From M3007 sp044350425 (GTDB taxonomy: Bacteria > Bacteroidota > Bacteroidia > Chitinophagales > Saprospiraceae), in contig JBILHS010000004.1 of NCBI GenBank assembly GCA_044350425.1, forward strand, positions 1-64,000: a stretch of DNA of 64,000 nt, written 5' to 3'. Positions 1-9,580 of this stretch are shown in pieces (positions within the stretch are counted from its first letter, which is position 1; every line of letters starts with the position of its first letter). The notes below the pieces were generated by a model. The model saw only the letters and a program-made list of their open reading frames with translations, had not been told where the DNA came from and did no database searches. The translations under genes and the position numbers were made by a program.

Positions 1-108
1 ATCCTCTTTGTCAAAGAACTAACTCATTCTATCATTTACGACATGTTGCAAACCCCAGAAGGTATTGAGCGAATGAAACGTTTATTTAAACCCCCTAAGC
101 GTGAGTGA
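1..108 (+). CDS. C-terminal end of an unidentified protein (truncated by window edge)
   Basis: An open frame runs from the first base to a TGA at 106-108 and gives the last 35 residues of a protein. The tail is basic (ends KPPKRE) and has no domain I can name. It converges on the large minus-strand gene that begins its stop at 147, so the 38-base gap between them is the shared 3' end. No function can be given from this fragment. Confidence 0.5.
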   Translation: MLFVKELTHSIIYDMLQTPEGIERMKRLFKPPKRE

Positions 109-146
109 ATTCTTTCGCACACCCCTGGTTGAATATTGGACATTCC

Positions 147-2888
147 CTACCCCCGAACCAACTCAATATACCCACTCAACACCCCGGGCCGCAACACCAC
201 TCCACCCACTCGACTTTCATACACTTTACACACAAAGAAGTAGGTGCCTTCGGCCAGTTCCTTCCCGCCTTCATTCATGCCATTCCAGTTGATATTGGGA
301 TCGGTGGTTTGGAAAACCAGGTTTCCCCAGCGGTTGAAGATCTGCATGTCTACGCTTTGCACAAAACGCCAGCCCGGGAACGGCGTGTACAGGTCATTGG
401 CGTCGTCGCCATTGGGGGTGAATGCATTGGGGAGCTCATAATTGGGGCAATTGTCCACACAAACCCGGTTGCTGAGCACGCTCTCATTGCCCACCGAGTC
501 GATGGCCGAAATGGCGTAACAACCGGCCAGTTGAGTTTCCAAAAAGTGCTCAAAAGTGGTATTGGTCGCGGCATCTTGCGCTCCCAGCAGGGTCAATGGC
601 TGCCCATCAAGCGGGGTAAACCAGATATTGTAACTGACCACATCATCACTTCCATCGCAGGCTACATTGGGATTGGTCCAGGATAAGTTGTTGAGGTAGG
701 GTGGGCCGGGATTGGCCGCACCGGGATCGTCGCAGAGATTTTTTACCGTCAGCACTGGCGCACAGGGCGGTACAGAATCTATCGGCACGCCACAGTTCTC
801 CTGCGATTTATTGAACAAGGGATTCAAAAGCCCGCCCACATTGTAAGTGCCTTCACTCTGCACGTAATAGCAGTATTCTTTGCCATTGATCAGCCCACGG
901 TCCTCGTATTTTTTGTCGGCCGTATTTCCGATCAGATCGAACAGGCCGGTCTGGTCATTTTTGCGGAAGACCTTATAGTCGTAGTTGTTCCAGGGTACAT
1001 TTTCCTGCCAGGACAATATATTGGTTTGATCCGTGGAGAACACGTCCAAAAAGATCGAAGACGCATCTCTGGTGGTTCCCAGCAAATTGTTTCCCTGTAC
1101 ATAGAAATCCACCTTGTACCGATAAGCCCCCCCCACGGTATTCAGGTTTTCGTCAAATTCATAAATGGTATCGTTGGCCTGCCAGAAATCATTGACAATA
1201 AAATTGGCCCCCGTAATTTCTGTAAACACACCTCCGGTAAATCCCGGCGCCCGAAGCAATTGATACCGGTAAGGACCATGGTTGATGAGGGTGTCCAGAT
1301 CACCAGGCACCGGTTTTGACCAGGCGACGCGGATTTTACCGGTCGCCGGATCTGTGGCTTCTACCGAAACATTGGTCAGGAGCGGCAGGTCGCGCGGGAG
1401 TTGCGCACAGACTTCCTTAGAGGCCAGACTCTCCACAATATTGTATGGATAGCCGCCTGAGGACACCCGGGCAAATTTGGCCAACACCCGGTAACAATAG
1501 GTCCGTCCCCGCTCCACCTGTGTGTCCTTGTAGTAATACCGCCCGTTTTGCACAAATTTGGTCACGGCGATCAACTCCGTGTAGCCTTTCCCGGCAAGGC
1601 CCGGATTGCAGGTGTCCAGCACAAATGGATTGCTGCCTTCACGCCGCCAGACTGAAAAGCCCAGGAAGTAATTATTGGCGGCCCCTTCACAGGAATAAGG
1701 TTTTGCCCAGCTGAGTTCTATATTTCCTAAATCTGTAGCCGCCTGCAGGTCTTCAGGAGAAGGCCCGACCACTTTAATGGTGACCGTATGAAGATCAGCC
1801 AGTTGAGGCGTCGTGAGCGAATCCAGGGCCTTGAAAACGACCGAATAAGGTTGATTGGAAATATGCTCACAGGCGGTCGTCCAGTGGAAGTTGCCGTTCA
1901 CGGGCGATTTCTTCCAGGCAGGAGGACTCGGAGTGAATATTGCCGGGCTAAACGGAGAGGTCAGCGGTGCCCCCAAGGCAGTGAGTAAAATCAGATCGGT
2001 GGAGTCTATATCACTGCCTTTTACGGAAAAATCTACGTCCATGCCTGCTACCACACAGATCTTATCGATGGTTTCTACGACTGGAGGATTGTTATCACAA
2101 GCAGATACAAAGATCTGCATATCGCGGATGGTGACGTCAATGATCCGCCCTTTGCGCCAGGAGATAATGTTAAACGCAATATTGTAAACACCAGCCAATT
2201 GTGGCGCATCCCACAAAATATCCCCCGTAATGGCGTCCAGTTTGAATTTGTTGTTGAGGCCCGGCATGATCTGATCCGGGAAAAAATAGTTGGGCACTTC
2301 CACCCCCGGCCCTTGCAGCGGCACGATGAGCTCATAGGAAAGGCTGTCACCATCCGGATCCGAGGCATTCGGGTTGTGTTTGTAAGGTTTTCCTACGCAG
2401 GCATTATCTACAGGCGGCTGAAGCAAATAAGGTGTGGTATTTTCTCCTCCAAACTGTGCATCCTGGAAAGTGTAGGTGGTTTGGATGTGAAACGGCACGT
2501 TATCTGATGCCGGCGGATTCACGTTGATGATTCCACCGATCCTGTTTTGGTCGGTCATCGAAATGGTATACGGGGCTGGCCCGGCGTAGGTATGCTCCAT
2601 GATGTACGTGTTGTACTTGATGTCGTTGGAGAGCGGTACGCCTTGTGGTATAAAACCAGGACCATTGCTGCGCTGCACTTTTTGGATCTGTCCATCGCCC
2701 CAGCGGATCTCCAGGGTATCACGGTCGGCATTGACACTACTGGTTTTAGTCCAGGTGATGATGGTGGCACGAATGGTCAAGGGACCAATTTGCTCTATGT
2801 GTATTTCTCCTGCACGGTTGTGCGTGGCAAATAGCAAGATAGGAGTAGCCCAAAAAACGAGCAGTGGGAGTAGCAGTTTTTGTTTCAT
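147..2888 (-). CDS. Secreted fibronectin-type-III-like protein with type B T9SS sorting domain (gliding motility-associated C-terminal domain)
   Basis: The 913-residue product has a Sec signal peptide (KQKLLLPLLVFWATPILLFA) followed by THNRAGEI, a common start for large surface proteins of Bacteroidota. The middle holds several beta-sandwich repeats; stretches such as LSWAKPYSCEGAANNYF and RVAWSKP look like fibronectin III strands. The last ~85 residues (LPNAFTPNGDDANDLY... WNGMNEGG... EGTYFFVCKV) match the gliding motility-associated/CHU_C type B sorting domain, so the protein should leave the cell through the type IX system and be attached to or released from the surface. The start ATG at 2886-2888 is the only one that precedes the signal peptide. 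No catalytic motif was seen; the role (adhesion, matrix) is inference. Confidence 0.88.
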   Translation of the reverse strand: MKQKLLLPLLVFWATPILLFATHNRAGEIHIEQIGPLTIRATIITWTKTSSVNADRDTLEIRWGDGQIQKVQRSNGPGFIPQGVPLSNDIKYNTYIMEHTYAGPAPYTISMTDQNRIGGIINVNPPASDNVPFHIQTTYTFQDAQFGGENTTPYLLQPPVDNACVGKPYKHNPNASDPDGDSLSYELIVPLQGPGVEVPNYFFPDQIMPGLNNKFKLDAITGDILWDAPQLAGVYNIAFNIISWRKGRIIDVTIRDMQIFVSACDNNPPVVETIDKICVVAGMDVDFSVKGSDIDSTDLILLTALGAPLTSPFSPAIFTPSPPAWKKSPVNGNFHWTTACEHISNQPYSVVFKALDSLTTPQLADLHTVTIKVVGPSPEDLQAATDLGNIELSWAKPYSCEGAANNYFLGFSVWRREGSNPFVLDTCNPGLAGKGYTELIAVTKFVQNGRYYYKDTQVERGRTYCYRVLAKFARVSSGGYPYNIVESLASKEVCAQLPRDLPLLTNVSVEATDPATGKIRVAWSKPVPGDLDTLINHGPYRYQLLRAPGFTGGVFTEITGANFIVNDFWQANDTIYEFDENLNTVGGAYRYKVDFYVQGNNLLGTTRDASSIFLDVFSTDQTNILSWQENVPWNNYDYKVFRKNDQTGLFDLIGNTADKKYEDRGLINGKEYCYYVQSEGTYNVGGLLNPLFNKSQENCGVPIDSVPPCAPVLTVKNLCDDPGAANPGPPYLNNLSWTNPNVACDGSDDVVSYNIWFTPLDGQPLTLLGAQDAATNTTFEHFLETQLAGCYAISAIDSVGNESVLSNRVCVDNCPNYELPNAFTPNGDDANDLYTPFPGWRFVQSVDMQIFNRWGNLVFQTTDPNINWNGMNEGGKELAEGTYFFVCKVYESRVGGVVLRPGVLSGYIELVRG

Positions 2889-3114
2889 ACTTTCATTGGT
2901 AGGCGAATTTCGGTTTTCGGTTTACTTTTATAGAGCCAACACAGCTTGGTTTTAAGCATATCAGAGCCCGAGCACGGTAAACGTACTCACAAGAGTACAT
3001 ATTTCCCGCTTAGGCTGCCCGACAAACTTACGCCTTTGCCAATTTTCGCAAAAAAGAATCTGGGGATAGATTTTGATTGCTGGAATTAGAGCCGGTTTCC
3101 AAGTGCTACTAGCC

Positions 3115-3155
3115 CGAAAAAACAGTGGGATTTGCACGCCTGGCGCAAATCCCAC
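3115..3155 (-). terminator. Rho-independent terminator of the 3188-5086 gene
   Basis: On the minus strand an 11-bp perfect stem GTGGGATTTGC / GCAAATCCCAC (3125-3155) is followed by TGTTTTTTC. It lies 33 bases after the stop codon of the minus-strand gene above it. The rest of the 2889-3187 gap holds no coding signal. Confidence 0.85.
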
Positions 3156-3187
3156 AATTTCATATCAAATCCACTCAAACAAGGGTG

Positions 3188-5086
3188 TTACTGTTTCAAG
3201 ACCCGCACTTTTTTGGCTTGTTTGCCGGATTGTATCTGAACCACATATACCCCTCCCGGCAAGTTGCCCATATCGAAGGTTTTTAGCAGGAAGCCATTCT
3301 GAAAACTCAGTGCTTCCTCACCAACCTTTTGACCTATCATATTAAACACGGTAAACGCTATTTCGTTCTGAGGCGTGCCGTTCATTTCTACCGTGAAGGC
3401 ACCACTGGTCGGATTGGGTGCCAGACTAAAATAATCCAACCAGGAGGGTTCTTCGCTGGGGGTCACACCGACTTGCTGCAGGATCGTATCTTTCAGTCCA
3501 CAGCTATTGGTCACGATCAAACGCACATTGAATACGCCGGTAGCGGTGTAGGTATGGATGGGGTTCGCTTGCGTGCTGGTGGCGCCATCGCCAAAATTCC
3601 AGGCATAAGAGACTGCGCCTTGTGAAGCATTGGTGAAAGTGGTAGACAACAGCGTTGAGCTGGCCGTAAAATCAGCCACCGGGCCTTCCACGCGGAACGT
3701 GTCTGACACGCCAAAACAACCTTTGTCATCCAATATCTGCACTTCGTACAATCCTGGCTTGGTGGGAAAATATACGCCCTGATTTGCCCCCTGAATGGGT
3801 TGACCATCCAAAAGCCATTGAAAGGCACTTGCTGGGGTCGACAGGGTAGCCGCCAGGGCACAGTTTTGATAAACCACTCCCACGGTCGCTTCGGGCGTAG
3901 CAACGATAATATCCATAGGGCCCAACACCACCGGATTGTCCGGAAGCATGGCCATAAAAGCAAAGCGACCCGGGTCAATTTCTGCCAGATCGCGGAGGGA
4001 AATGGGATTATCTACATCAATTTCTGCAGACTCCGAATACAAGAGTCCACCCGACTCATAGGCTTGAGAAAAAACGACAGAAGGTATCCCCAATGGTGAA
4101 CCATCGCCCTCCCCTACCATGGCAAAAAGCCCGGGAAAGCCTGTGTTTTCCGCTATGGCATTCATTTTTTGCTGTCCCGGAGCATCTGCGTAAGCAGTAT
4201 CGAGCACCGTACCACCGTTGCTGATCAGGGCATAAAATGCGTCCAGCTTTTTGGCGTCCGTACCTCCGTAGAGGATTCCTCCCAACACAAAATTCCCGGA
4301 CATTATACTTTGTCCGGCGCCACAGGCGGTGGCGACGCCATATTTGGCAGGGTAAACCTGATTTACAGCAGCCTGCCAAAGTAAAGTGCCATTTTCGTCC
4401 ACTTTAAAAGCTCGCAGATTATTGTCAATGGGTGCCTCCGGATTGGATATATTGCCGGAAAAACTGGAACCCGACAGCAAATAATTGCCATCTGCGGTAG
4501 GCAGGATCCGGCTGGCCAGATCTACCCCGTTGTTAAAGATGACTGGTGCTGCTGTTGGCTGAAGCGTGGTGGGACTGACTCTTTGAAAAAAAGCATCCGT
4601 AAAATCGATCAAAAAACCCGTCACTTCCCCCCACACAATCAAATGCCCTGTGGCGGTTTGGGCAATGGATTTGCCCTGGGCCTCTTTGCCCAGAATACTG
4701 AAGGCGGCTGTAGCCGTCTCTACCAGCATCGAAGTCGTTTTGAGCAGAAACACCTTGCTCCCGGTATCGGCTGGTGCGGTAAGCGTAGCGCCACCCACAG
4801 CCACGATGTTGCCATCAGAGAGCTCCACTACATCCCAGAACACTGCAGGGCCGGTAATAATGGTCTTTTCGATCTTAGCCACCAGATTGCCCAGACAATC
4901 TGTTTTATAGAGCACCGCCTTGGATCCGGCAGATCCAGCCGAGATGTACCCTCCATCGCTGGTAGCGATCAGGCGGCGGCCCTGATCTTCTACATACGGT
5001 GTGCCCAGCTGGGTGTAGGCCTGAGCCTGGATTGCGGTGGTGAACAGGCTGGCAAAAAAGAAAGTCAGAAGAGTAGTTTTTGTCAT
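3188..5086 (-). CDS. Secreted PKD-domain protein with type A T9SS sorting domain
   Basis: The 632-residue product begins with a signal peptide (MTKTTLLTFFFASLFTTAIQAQ). Residues ~25-390 contain blocks of the type TSDGGYISAG and TADGNYLLSGSS, the pattern of Bacteroidota beta-propeller-like secreted proteins. Around residues 470-545 there is a PKD domain (VADFTAS... YAWNFGDGATSTQANPIHTY). The last ~80 residues (LAPNPTSGAFTVEM... LPGGVYVVQIQSG... KVRVLKQ) are a type A T9SS sorting domain. It is therefore exported by the type IX system. It is a monocistronic unit with its own terminator and is upstream of rpoN's 3' end. No enzymatic residues were recognised; a surface-binding or structural role is inferred. 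Confidence 0.88.
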   Translation of the reverse strand: MTKTTLLTFFFASLFTTAIQAQAYTQLGTPYVEDQGRRLIATSDGGYISAGSAGSKAVLYKTDCLGNLVAKIEKTIITGPAVFWDVVELSDGNIVAVGGATLTAPADTGSKVFLLKTTSMLVETATAAFSILGKEAQGKSIAQTATGHLIVWGEVTGFLIDFTDAFFQRVSPTTLQPTAAPVIFNNGVDLASRILPTADGNYLLSGSSFSGNISNPEAPIDNNLRAFKVDENGTLLWQAAVNQVYPAKYGVATACGAGQSIMSGNFVLGGILYGGTDAKKLDAFYALISNGGTVLDTAYADAPGQQKMNAIAENTGFPGLFAMVGEGDGSPLGIPSVVFSQAYESGGLLYSESAEIDVDNPISLRDLAEIDPGRFAFMAMLPDNPVVLGPMDIIVATPEATVGVVYQNCALAATLSTPASAFQWLLDGQPIQGANQGVYFPTKPGLYEVQILDDKGCFGVSDTFRVEGPVADFTASSTLLSTTFTNASQGAVSYAWNFGDGATSTQANPIHTYTATGVFNVRLIVTNSCGLKDTILQQVGVTPSEEPSWLDYFSLAPNPTSGAFTVEMNGTPQNEIAFTVFNMIGQKVGEEALSFQNGFLLKTFDMGNLPGGVYVVQIQSGKQAKKVRVLKQ

Positions 5087-5231
5087 AGGAGGGCGTGTTT
5101 AGAAGACAAAAAAGTTAGCATGGGAAAAATACCCAAACCCAAACGGGCTATCCTAACCAAGACGCGAGATGACACCGAAAAGTGACAAACCAGTGTTTTA
5201 TTCATAAATCACCAGAATTAAAGTCTCCCTC

Positions 5232-6902
5232 CTACAATCCTTTCCGCAACCGCGCCACCGGAATATTCAGCTGCTCCCGGTACTTCGCAACTGTGCGTCG
5301 CGCAATGTTGTAACCTTTTTTGAGCAGGATACTTTTGAGTTTTTCATCGGAAAGCGGGCGGCGTTTGTGCTCCTCAGCAATGACTTCAGAAAGGATCTTT
5401 TTTACTTCCAGCGTAGAGACCTCCTCGCCATCCTGGGTACTGAGGCTCTCGGAGAAAAACTCTTTGAGGCGCTTGGTGCCAAATTCGGTTTGCACATATT
5501 TAGAGTTCGCCACCCGGCTTACGGTGGATATGTCCAGGCTGGTTACATCCGCGATGTCTTTGAGGATCATCGGTCGGATCTTCTTTTGATCTCCCGTGAG
5601 GAAGAACTCCTCTTGATGCTTGAGGATAGCACCCATAGTCAGCATCATGGTCTGCTGCCGTTGTTTGATGGCATCAATGAACCACTTGGCCGAGTCAATT
5701 TTCTGCTTGATAAAAAGTACAGCCTCCTTTTCTTTTTTATTGGCCCGCCGACCATTCCGGCCATCATGGAAGGCCTTAAGCATGTCGCGGTATTGGTCGT
5801 TGATGCGCAGATCGGGGGCGTTTCGAGCGTTTAGCGTGAGTTCCAGCTCTCCATCACGGTTGCTGACAATATAATCCGGCACCACATAATTGTGTGCACG
5901 ATCCCCTTTGGAAGCGAAGCCACTGGCAGGCTTTGGATTGAGTTTGAGAATCTCGTTGATCGCATCGCGCAGATCTTCTTCTTCAATGCCGAGCTGGCGA
6001 CAAAGTTTAGGATAGTGCTTTTTGGTAAACTCATCAAAGTACTGGTCAATGATCCGCAGGGCGATCTGGACCACGATCTTATCGGCATGAGACAGCGAAT
6101 CATCGTCTTGTCTGAGTCGGTGCTGCAATTGCAGGATCAGGCATTCTCTCAGATCACGCGCGCCGATGCCCGGCGGGTCGAAACGCTGAATTTTTTGAAG
6201 GATCTGCCGGATCTCCTTTTCATGGGTGCTGATATTCTGGCTAAAAAGCAGGTCATCGACCATGGCAGAAGGATCCCGCCGAAGATACCCGTCATCATCA
6301 ATCGAGCCGATGACCTGAAGGGCGATGGCGTGTTCGCGCTCATCATCGAGCTTGAGCATACCCAATTGCTGCTCCAGATATTCGTGGAAAGTATTCTCAA
6401 AGGCCAGCGGCACCTGTTTATCCTCCTGATCACCGCCTCGGCTATCATCCCGGGTTTTGTAGGTAGACGGGTCGTCCTCAATATAATCTATGAGGTAGTC
6501 GTCCAGATCCGGACCATCCTCATCCCGCAGGCTGGCAGTATCGTCCTCATCCGCATAATCATCTGCGCTTTCGCGTTCAATTTCAGGGATGATTTCTTCT
6601 CCACTGCTGATGGATTCTCCGCCGCCCAGGTCGTCCTCCGTCTGACCACTTTCAACCTTTTGTTCCCGTTCATAGTAACTAAGGTCCGCATCCGAAAGGT
6701 CCATATCGCTCAGACCTTCTGAAAGGTCGGCGGTTTCGTCTCCTTCTTCCAGGGCAGGATTGGCTTCCAGTTCTTCTTCAATACGCTGTTCGAGGGTAGC
6801 CGTAGGAATCTGCAGCAGTTTCATGAGCTGAATCTGTTGCGGGGATAGTTTTTGCTGTAATTTTTGAGAGAGCGACTGCCTCGGTCCGTAAGAAGATGCC
6901 AT
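5232..6902 (-). CDS. rpoN: RNA polymerase sigma-54 factor RpoN
   Basis: The 556-residue protein has the sigma-54 layout. Region I is glutamine/leucine-rich at the N-terminus (LSQKLQQKLSPQQIQLMKLL, residues ~9-28), which contacts the AAA+ activator. An acidic region II follows (about residues 45-165, many D/E). The core-binding domain is at ~170-350, and the HTH region at ~440-480 contains DITSLDISTVSRVAN-like sequence. The RpoN box ARRTVAKYRE sits near the C-terminus and binds the -24 element. It directs transcription from activator-dependent promoters. Length is slightly above the usual ~480 because of the long acidic linker. The gene appears alone, with 329 bases to the gene below 5086 and a 269-base gap upstream (6903-7171) in which I see only probable promoter sequence. 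Confidence 0.97.
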   Translation of the reverse strand: MASSYGPRQSLSQKLQQKLSPQQIQLMKLLQIPTATLEQRIEEELEANPALEEGDETADLSEGLSDMDLSDADLSYYEREQKVESGQTEDDLGGGESISSGEEIIPEIERESADDYADEDDTASLRDEDGPDLDDYLIDYIEDDPSTYKTRDDSRGGDQEDKQVPLAFENTFHEYLEQQLGMLKLDDEREHAIALQVIGSIDDDGYLRRDPSAMVDDLLFSQNISTHEKEIRQILQKIQRFDPPGIGARDLRECLILQLQHRLRQDDDSLSHADKIVVQIALRIIDQYFDEFTKKHYPKLCRQLGIEEEDLRDAINEILKLNPKPASGFASKGDRAHNYVVPDYIVSNRDGELELTLNARNAPDLRINDQYRDMLKAFHDGRNGRRANKKEKEAVLFIKQKIDSAKWFIDAIKQRQQTMMLTMGAILKHQEEFFLTGDQKKIRPMILKDIADVTSLDISTVSRVANSKYVQTEFGTKRLKEFFSESLSTQDGEEVSTLEVKKILSEVIAEEHKRRPLSDEKLKSILLKKGYNIARRTVAKYREQLNIPVARLRKGL

Positions 6903-7171
6903 TTAAAGGGTTGGGATACTTTCGATGATTAGATTAAAAGCCCGGGGGCGGAACAACTCGGTCTGAAATCGGCCGTAGCAAATAGAAGGCCAAATTCTTA
7001 ACAAAGATTTATTTGAATGTCTTAAGATTTGATCTGCCCAGCGATTTTTTTGATAAACAGTTGATTTACAACAAACAATGAAACACTAAATTTCACATCA
7101 TTGCTTTGAAATTAGTTGAATATTTTTGGCAAGGATACAGCATTTTTCTCTTTTGAACGATTTTTTAACCT

Positions 7172-7687
7172 TCAAAATAATTCGCCCTGTTCTGCAAACC
7201 GCTGCGGGTTTTCATGTCGGAGCAGCATCATTTTGGTATCCAGTCCATAGAAATAACCCCTTAGATCGCCCGCTTTTCCAATGACCCTGTGACAGGGCAC
7301 CACGATAGCGATCGGATTGCTGCGATTGGCCATACCCACTGCGCGCACTGCAGCGGGTATACCTGCCCGTTCTGCGATCTCAGAATAACTGGCGGTTCTG
7401 CCGAAAGGAATTTTAATCAATTCTGCCCAAACTTTCTGGTGAAAATCCGGAGCGCCACTCCAATCCAGTTTCAGATCAAAATCCTGCCGCGCGCCGGCAA
7501 AATATTCCGCGATCTGCCTGGCACAAGTCGCAACCGGATGATTTTCGAGCATTTCACTGACGGCTTTCGCACCGGAATCAGCTGTAGTTTCACGCCCTTC
7601 ACAAAGCTGCGCGGTACACACGCCCAATTCGCTTCCGGAGATCTCCATGTGACCAATGGGCGTGGGTATGATGTATTTGACAAGCAT
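7172..7687 (-). CDS. ogt: Methylated-DNA--protein-cysteine methyltransferase (Ogt/AdaB family)
   Basis: This suicide repair protein moves alkyl groups from O6-alkylguanine to its own cysteine. The active-site motif is IVVPCHRVIGKAGDLRGY near the C-terminus, followed by the LLRHE helix typical of the family; the GTASYSEIA-like helix (GRTASYSEIAERAGIP) is the DNA-recognition HTH. I chose the ATG at 7685-7687 (protein start MLVKYIIPTPIG), giving 171 residues, the normal length, instead of the upstream ATG at 7789 that would overlap the neighbouring barrel gene by 80 bases and add 34 residues unlike the family. It lies 22 bases behind the PorT-like gene on the same strand and may be cotranscribed with it. 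Confidence 0.94.
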   Translation of the reverse strand: MLVKYIIPTPIGHMEISGSELGVCTAQLCEGRETTADSGAKAVSEMLENHPVATCARQIAEYFAGARQDFDLKLDWSGAPDFHQKVWAELIKIPFGRTASYSEIAERAGIPAAVRAVGMANRSNPIAIVVPCHRVIGKAGDLRGYFYGLDTKMMLLRHENPQRFAEQGELF

Positions 7688-7709
7688 AGATCTTGGTAAT
7701 GATACCCGT

Positions 7710-8345
7710 TCAAAAAAGGTAGACGGTCTGAAAATACAAGCAGTGGCCATTCCAGCTTTTTCCACCGCGTGGTGAAGTGCGGGAATCATACATCAGGACC
7801 AGCGAACGGTTCCATCGCACGGTGAATCCCAGGTGTCTGTTGGCAAAAAAATTAGCCCCCAATACGATACTCAGGTCGTTTTTTTTCAAATAATCAGGCA
7901 CTACCCCATTCAACCAGTTAAAGTCATCATCTACTTTTGAATTGATCAGACGCGCATAGGAAAGCCCTGCATTGAACGAAACTTTATAATAGTTGAGCTT
8001 AGCATCGTCGTATTCGATCAACCAATCCTTAAAATGCCATTGGACGGGCACTTCAACATAATTTAAAGTCAGGGAAAATGGGTTTGGATCAAAATCACGT
8101 GGGATCAGGTCATTCTGACAGCCACGCTGTGAAAAGAGAAATTCCATACTCGCCTCGTGGCGACCTTTCAGCGCCGCAATGACGCGTAATCCACCTTGAA
8201 GTCCCAGTTTGTTGTAACCCGCCGAAAGATCTCCGTCGATCTGAGAGGCAGTCAATCCCACCACTGCCCCGGCGCGGAACCTGGGCTGGGCTAAAATCAC
8301 GAGTGGGAGAAAAGTCAGGAGTAGTAGAAATAGTGCTTTTTGCAT
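7710..8345 (-). CDS. PorT-like outer-membrane beta-barrel protein
   Basis: The 211-residue product has a signal peptide (MQKALFLLLLTFLPLVILAQP) and then FRAGAVVGLTASQIDGD, the usual first strand of the PorT/OmpA-like barrel family of Bacteroidota. Alternating hydrophobic strands continue to the end, which finishes in an aromatic (FQTVYLF), as expected for Bam-dependent outer-membrane insertion. No enzymatic motif was seen. It precedes ogt by 22 bases. Family name is reliable at the fold level only; the particular role is unknown. Confidence 0.8.
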   Translation of the reverse strand: MQKALFLLLLTFLPLVILAQPRFRAGAVVGLTASQIDGDLSAGYNKLGLQGGLRVIAALKGRHEASMEFLFSQRGCQNDLIPRDFDPNPFSLTLNYVEVPVQWHFKDWLIEYDDAKLNYYKVSFNAGLSYARLINSKVDDDFNWLNGVVPDYLKKNDLSIVLGANFFANRHLGFTVRWNRSLVLMYDSRTSPRGGKSWNGHCLYFQTVYLF

Positions 8346-8515
8346 AATCTAATTAATGTGGTCAATGTGTTTAATGTGGTCAATGTGGTCAATTGGTTGA
8401 GTGTGGATAATGGGTGGTTGGAGTGTAAAGCCTTTGCCCTTTTGATTCATTTTGAGCGATGTGAACAAATCCACAAATCACCGATTCCACAAATCACCAA
8501 TTCCACAATCTTGAC
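8344..8515. repeat. Short tandem repeats of the GTGGTCAAT class and CCACAAATCACCRATT units
   Basis: Between divergent genes, GTGGTCAAT-like units (AATGTGGTCAATGTG...) recur around 8350-8395. Two further near-identical units, CCACAAATCACCGATT and CCACAAATCACCAATT, follow at about 8470-8505. The same GTGGTCAAT class is seen at 15205-15245 and 29475-29610. A TATTTTTG box (8517-8524) just after them could serve as the -7 element for the small gene at 8558. Confidence 0.7.
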
Positions 8516-8557
8516 CTATTTTTGCCGGACAAAATTGCTGCGAAAACCTGAGACAAT

Positions 8558-8821
8558 ATGCGCTACACGCAAACTACCCTAAAAAAAATTGAGGAGGTCT
8601 TCGATGAGCTCGACTACACGGTCCGTTATGAAAAGGGCAGTTTTCAGAGTGGCTACTGCCTGGTGGAAAGTCGTCGGGTAGCGGTGGTAAACAAATTTTT
8701 CGATATCGAAGCCCGGATCAATACGCTACTGGACATTCTTTCCCGACTGGAATATGACCCGGCTCTGCTTTCTGAACACGCCCGGGAACAGATGGAGAAG
8801 TGGAAGAAGTCGGCGGAGTAG
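8558..8821 (+). CDS. Small conserved protein of unknown function
   Basis: The 87-residue product has no signal peptide or membrane segment. It reads as an alpha/beta protein with a central GYCLVESRRVAVVNKFF strand pair and a charged C-terminal helix (REQMEKWKKSAE). The composition and compact form resemble small housekeeping-type hypotheticals that I have seen in Bacteroidota, but I cannot name a family. It sits 32 bases upstream of the RAYT-like gene on the same strand; the start ATG is the only one available at the head of the conserved-looking region. Confidence 0.7.
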   Translation: MRYTQTTLKKIEEVFDELDYTVRYEKGSFQSGYCLVESRRVAVVNKFFDIEARINTLLDILSRLEYDPALLSEHAREQMEKWKKSAE

Positions 8822-8853
8822 TCTGTCTTTTTAAAATTTTACTTCTAATTTTA

Positions 8854-9567
8854 ATGCCTCCGTCCAGCCCCCCTACCCTACCCCTGCCCGGCTCCTTCGA
8901 CGGGATTTTCTTTGTCACCATCCGGCTACATGATGCACTTCCGGATAGTTTTTGCCAAAATCTGGGGCTTCAATATTACACCAAACAAGTCAAATTTGCC
9001 CCTCAAGCAGATTGCGAAGCCCAATTACATCTTGCCAGAAAACGCCTTTTCGCCCGATTTGACCAAACTCTTGACCTGGGAAAACAGGGTTTATCCTACT
9101 TCCGAGAACCTGCCCTGGCGCAGATTTTAGCCGCTGAAATCCTCGGACATAATGGCTTTGCCTATGATTTGTTTGCCTATTCCATTTTACCCAACCACGC
9201 GCATCTTTTATTCCAACTGAACGCCCCGGTGCCAGACGAGTTGGCATTGGATGGGCTTCAAAACCTGCGCTTTCCACCACTTCGCGACATCATCAATAAA
9301 ATACAAAGCAACACAGCCCTACCCCTAAAAAAAGCGGTACAAAGCCTTAACTCACACCATGATCCATCCACTTTTCAAAAACACAGTCCCAAAGGAGGTG
9401 TATTATTGGATGGTAAGATCTGGCATGAAAGCAGCTTTGATTTCCAGATAAAGGATGCTGCGGAGTTTGAAAAGGTTGCTCGTTTTATGCTTCTAAACCC
9501 TGTGGCTGCAGAGTTAGTGGCGGATTGGAGTAATTGGCCTTTTTCGTTTGTGAAATCTGGCGGGTAA
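8854..9567 (+). CDS. RAYT-type REP-associated transposase (Y1/IS200-like), possibly inactive
   Basis: The 237-residue product matches the Y1/REP-associated tyrosine transposase (RAYT) family: an FFVTIRLHD strand near the start, then a LPNHAHLLF segment whose H115-x-H117 pair is the metal-binding HUH motif, and the C-terminal FMLLNPVAAELV... WPFSF block that closes nearly all RAYTs. These single-stranded-DNA transposases move REP palindromes and have no flanking inverted repeats of their own. The position where RAYTs carry the catalytic tyrosine reads HESSFDF (residues 191-197), with no Tyr. I start at 8854, directly before the conserved domain, because an earlier ATG at 8800 overlaps the preceding gene. 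A REP-like palindrome lies 14 bases after the stop. Confidence 0.82.
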   Translation: MPPSSPPTLPLPGSFDGIFFVTIRLHDALPDSFCQNLGLQYYTKQVKFAPQADCEAQLHLARKRLFARFDQTLDLGKQGLSYFREPALAQILAAEILGHNGFAYDLFAYSILPNHAHLLFQLNAPVPDELALDGLQNLRFPPLRDIINKIQSNTALPLKKAVQSLNSHHDPSTFQKHSPKGGVLLDGKIWHESSFDFQIKDAAEFEKVARFMLLNPVAAELVADWSNWPFSFVKSGG

Positions 9568-9580
9568 AGCACTCAATGCA

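Noticed and set aside
105..686. 193-codon plus-strand frame over the end of the large T9SS protein gene
   Set aside because: It lies antisense to a clear gene with a sorting domain and has no domain or signal of its own.
5892..6722. 276-codon plus-strand frame across rpoN
   Set aside because: It is an antisense shadow of rpoN, which has full sigma-54 motifs on the other strand.
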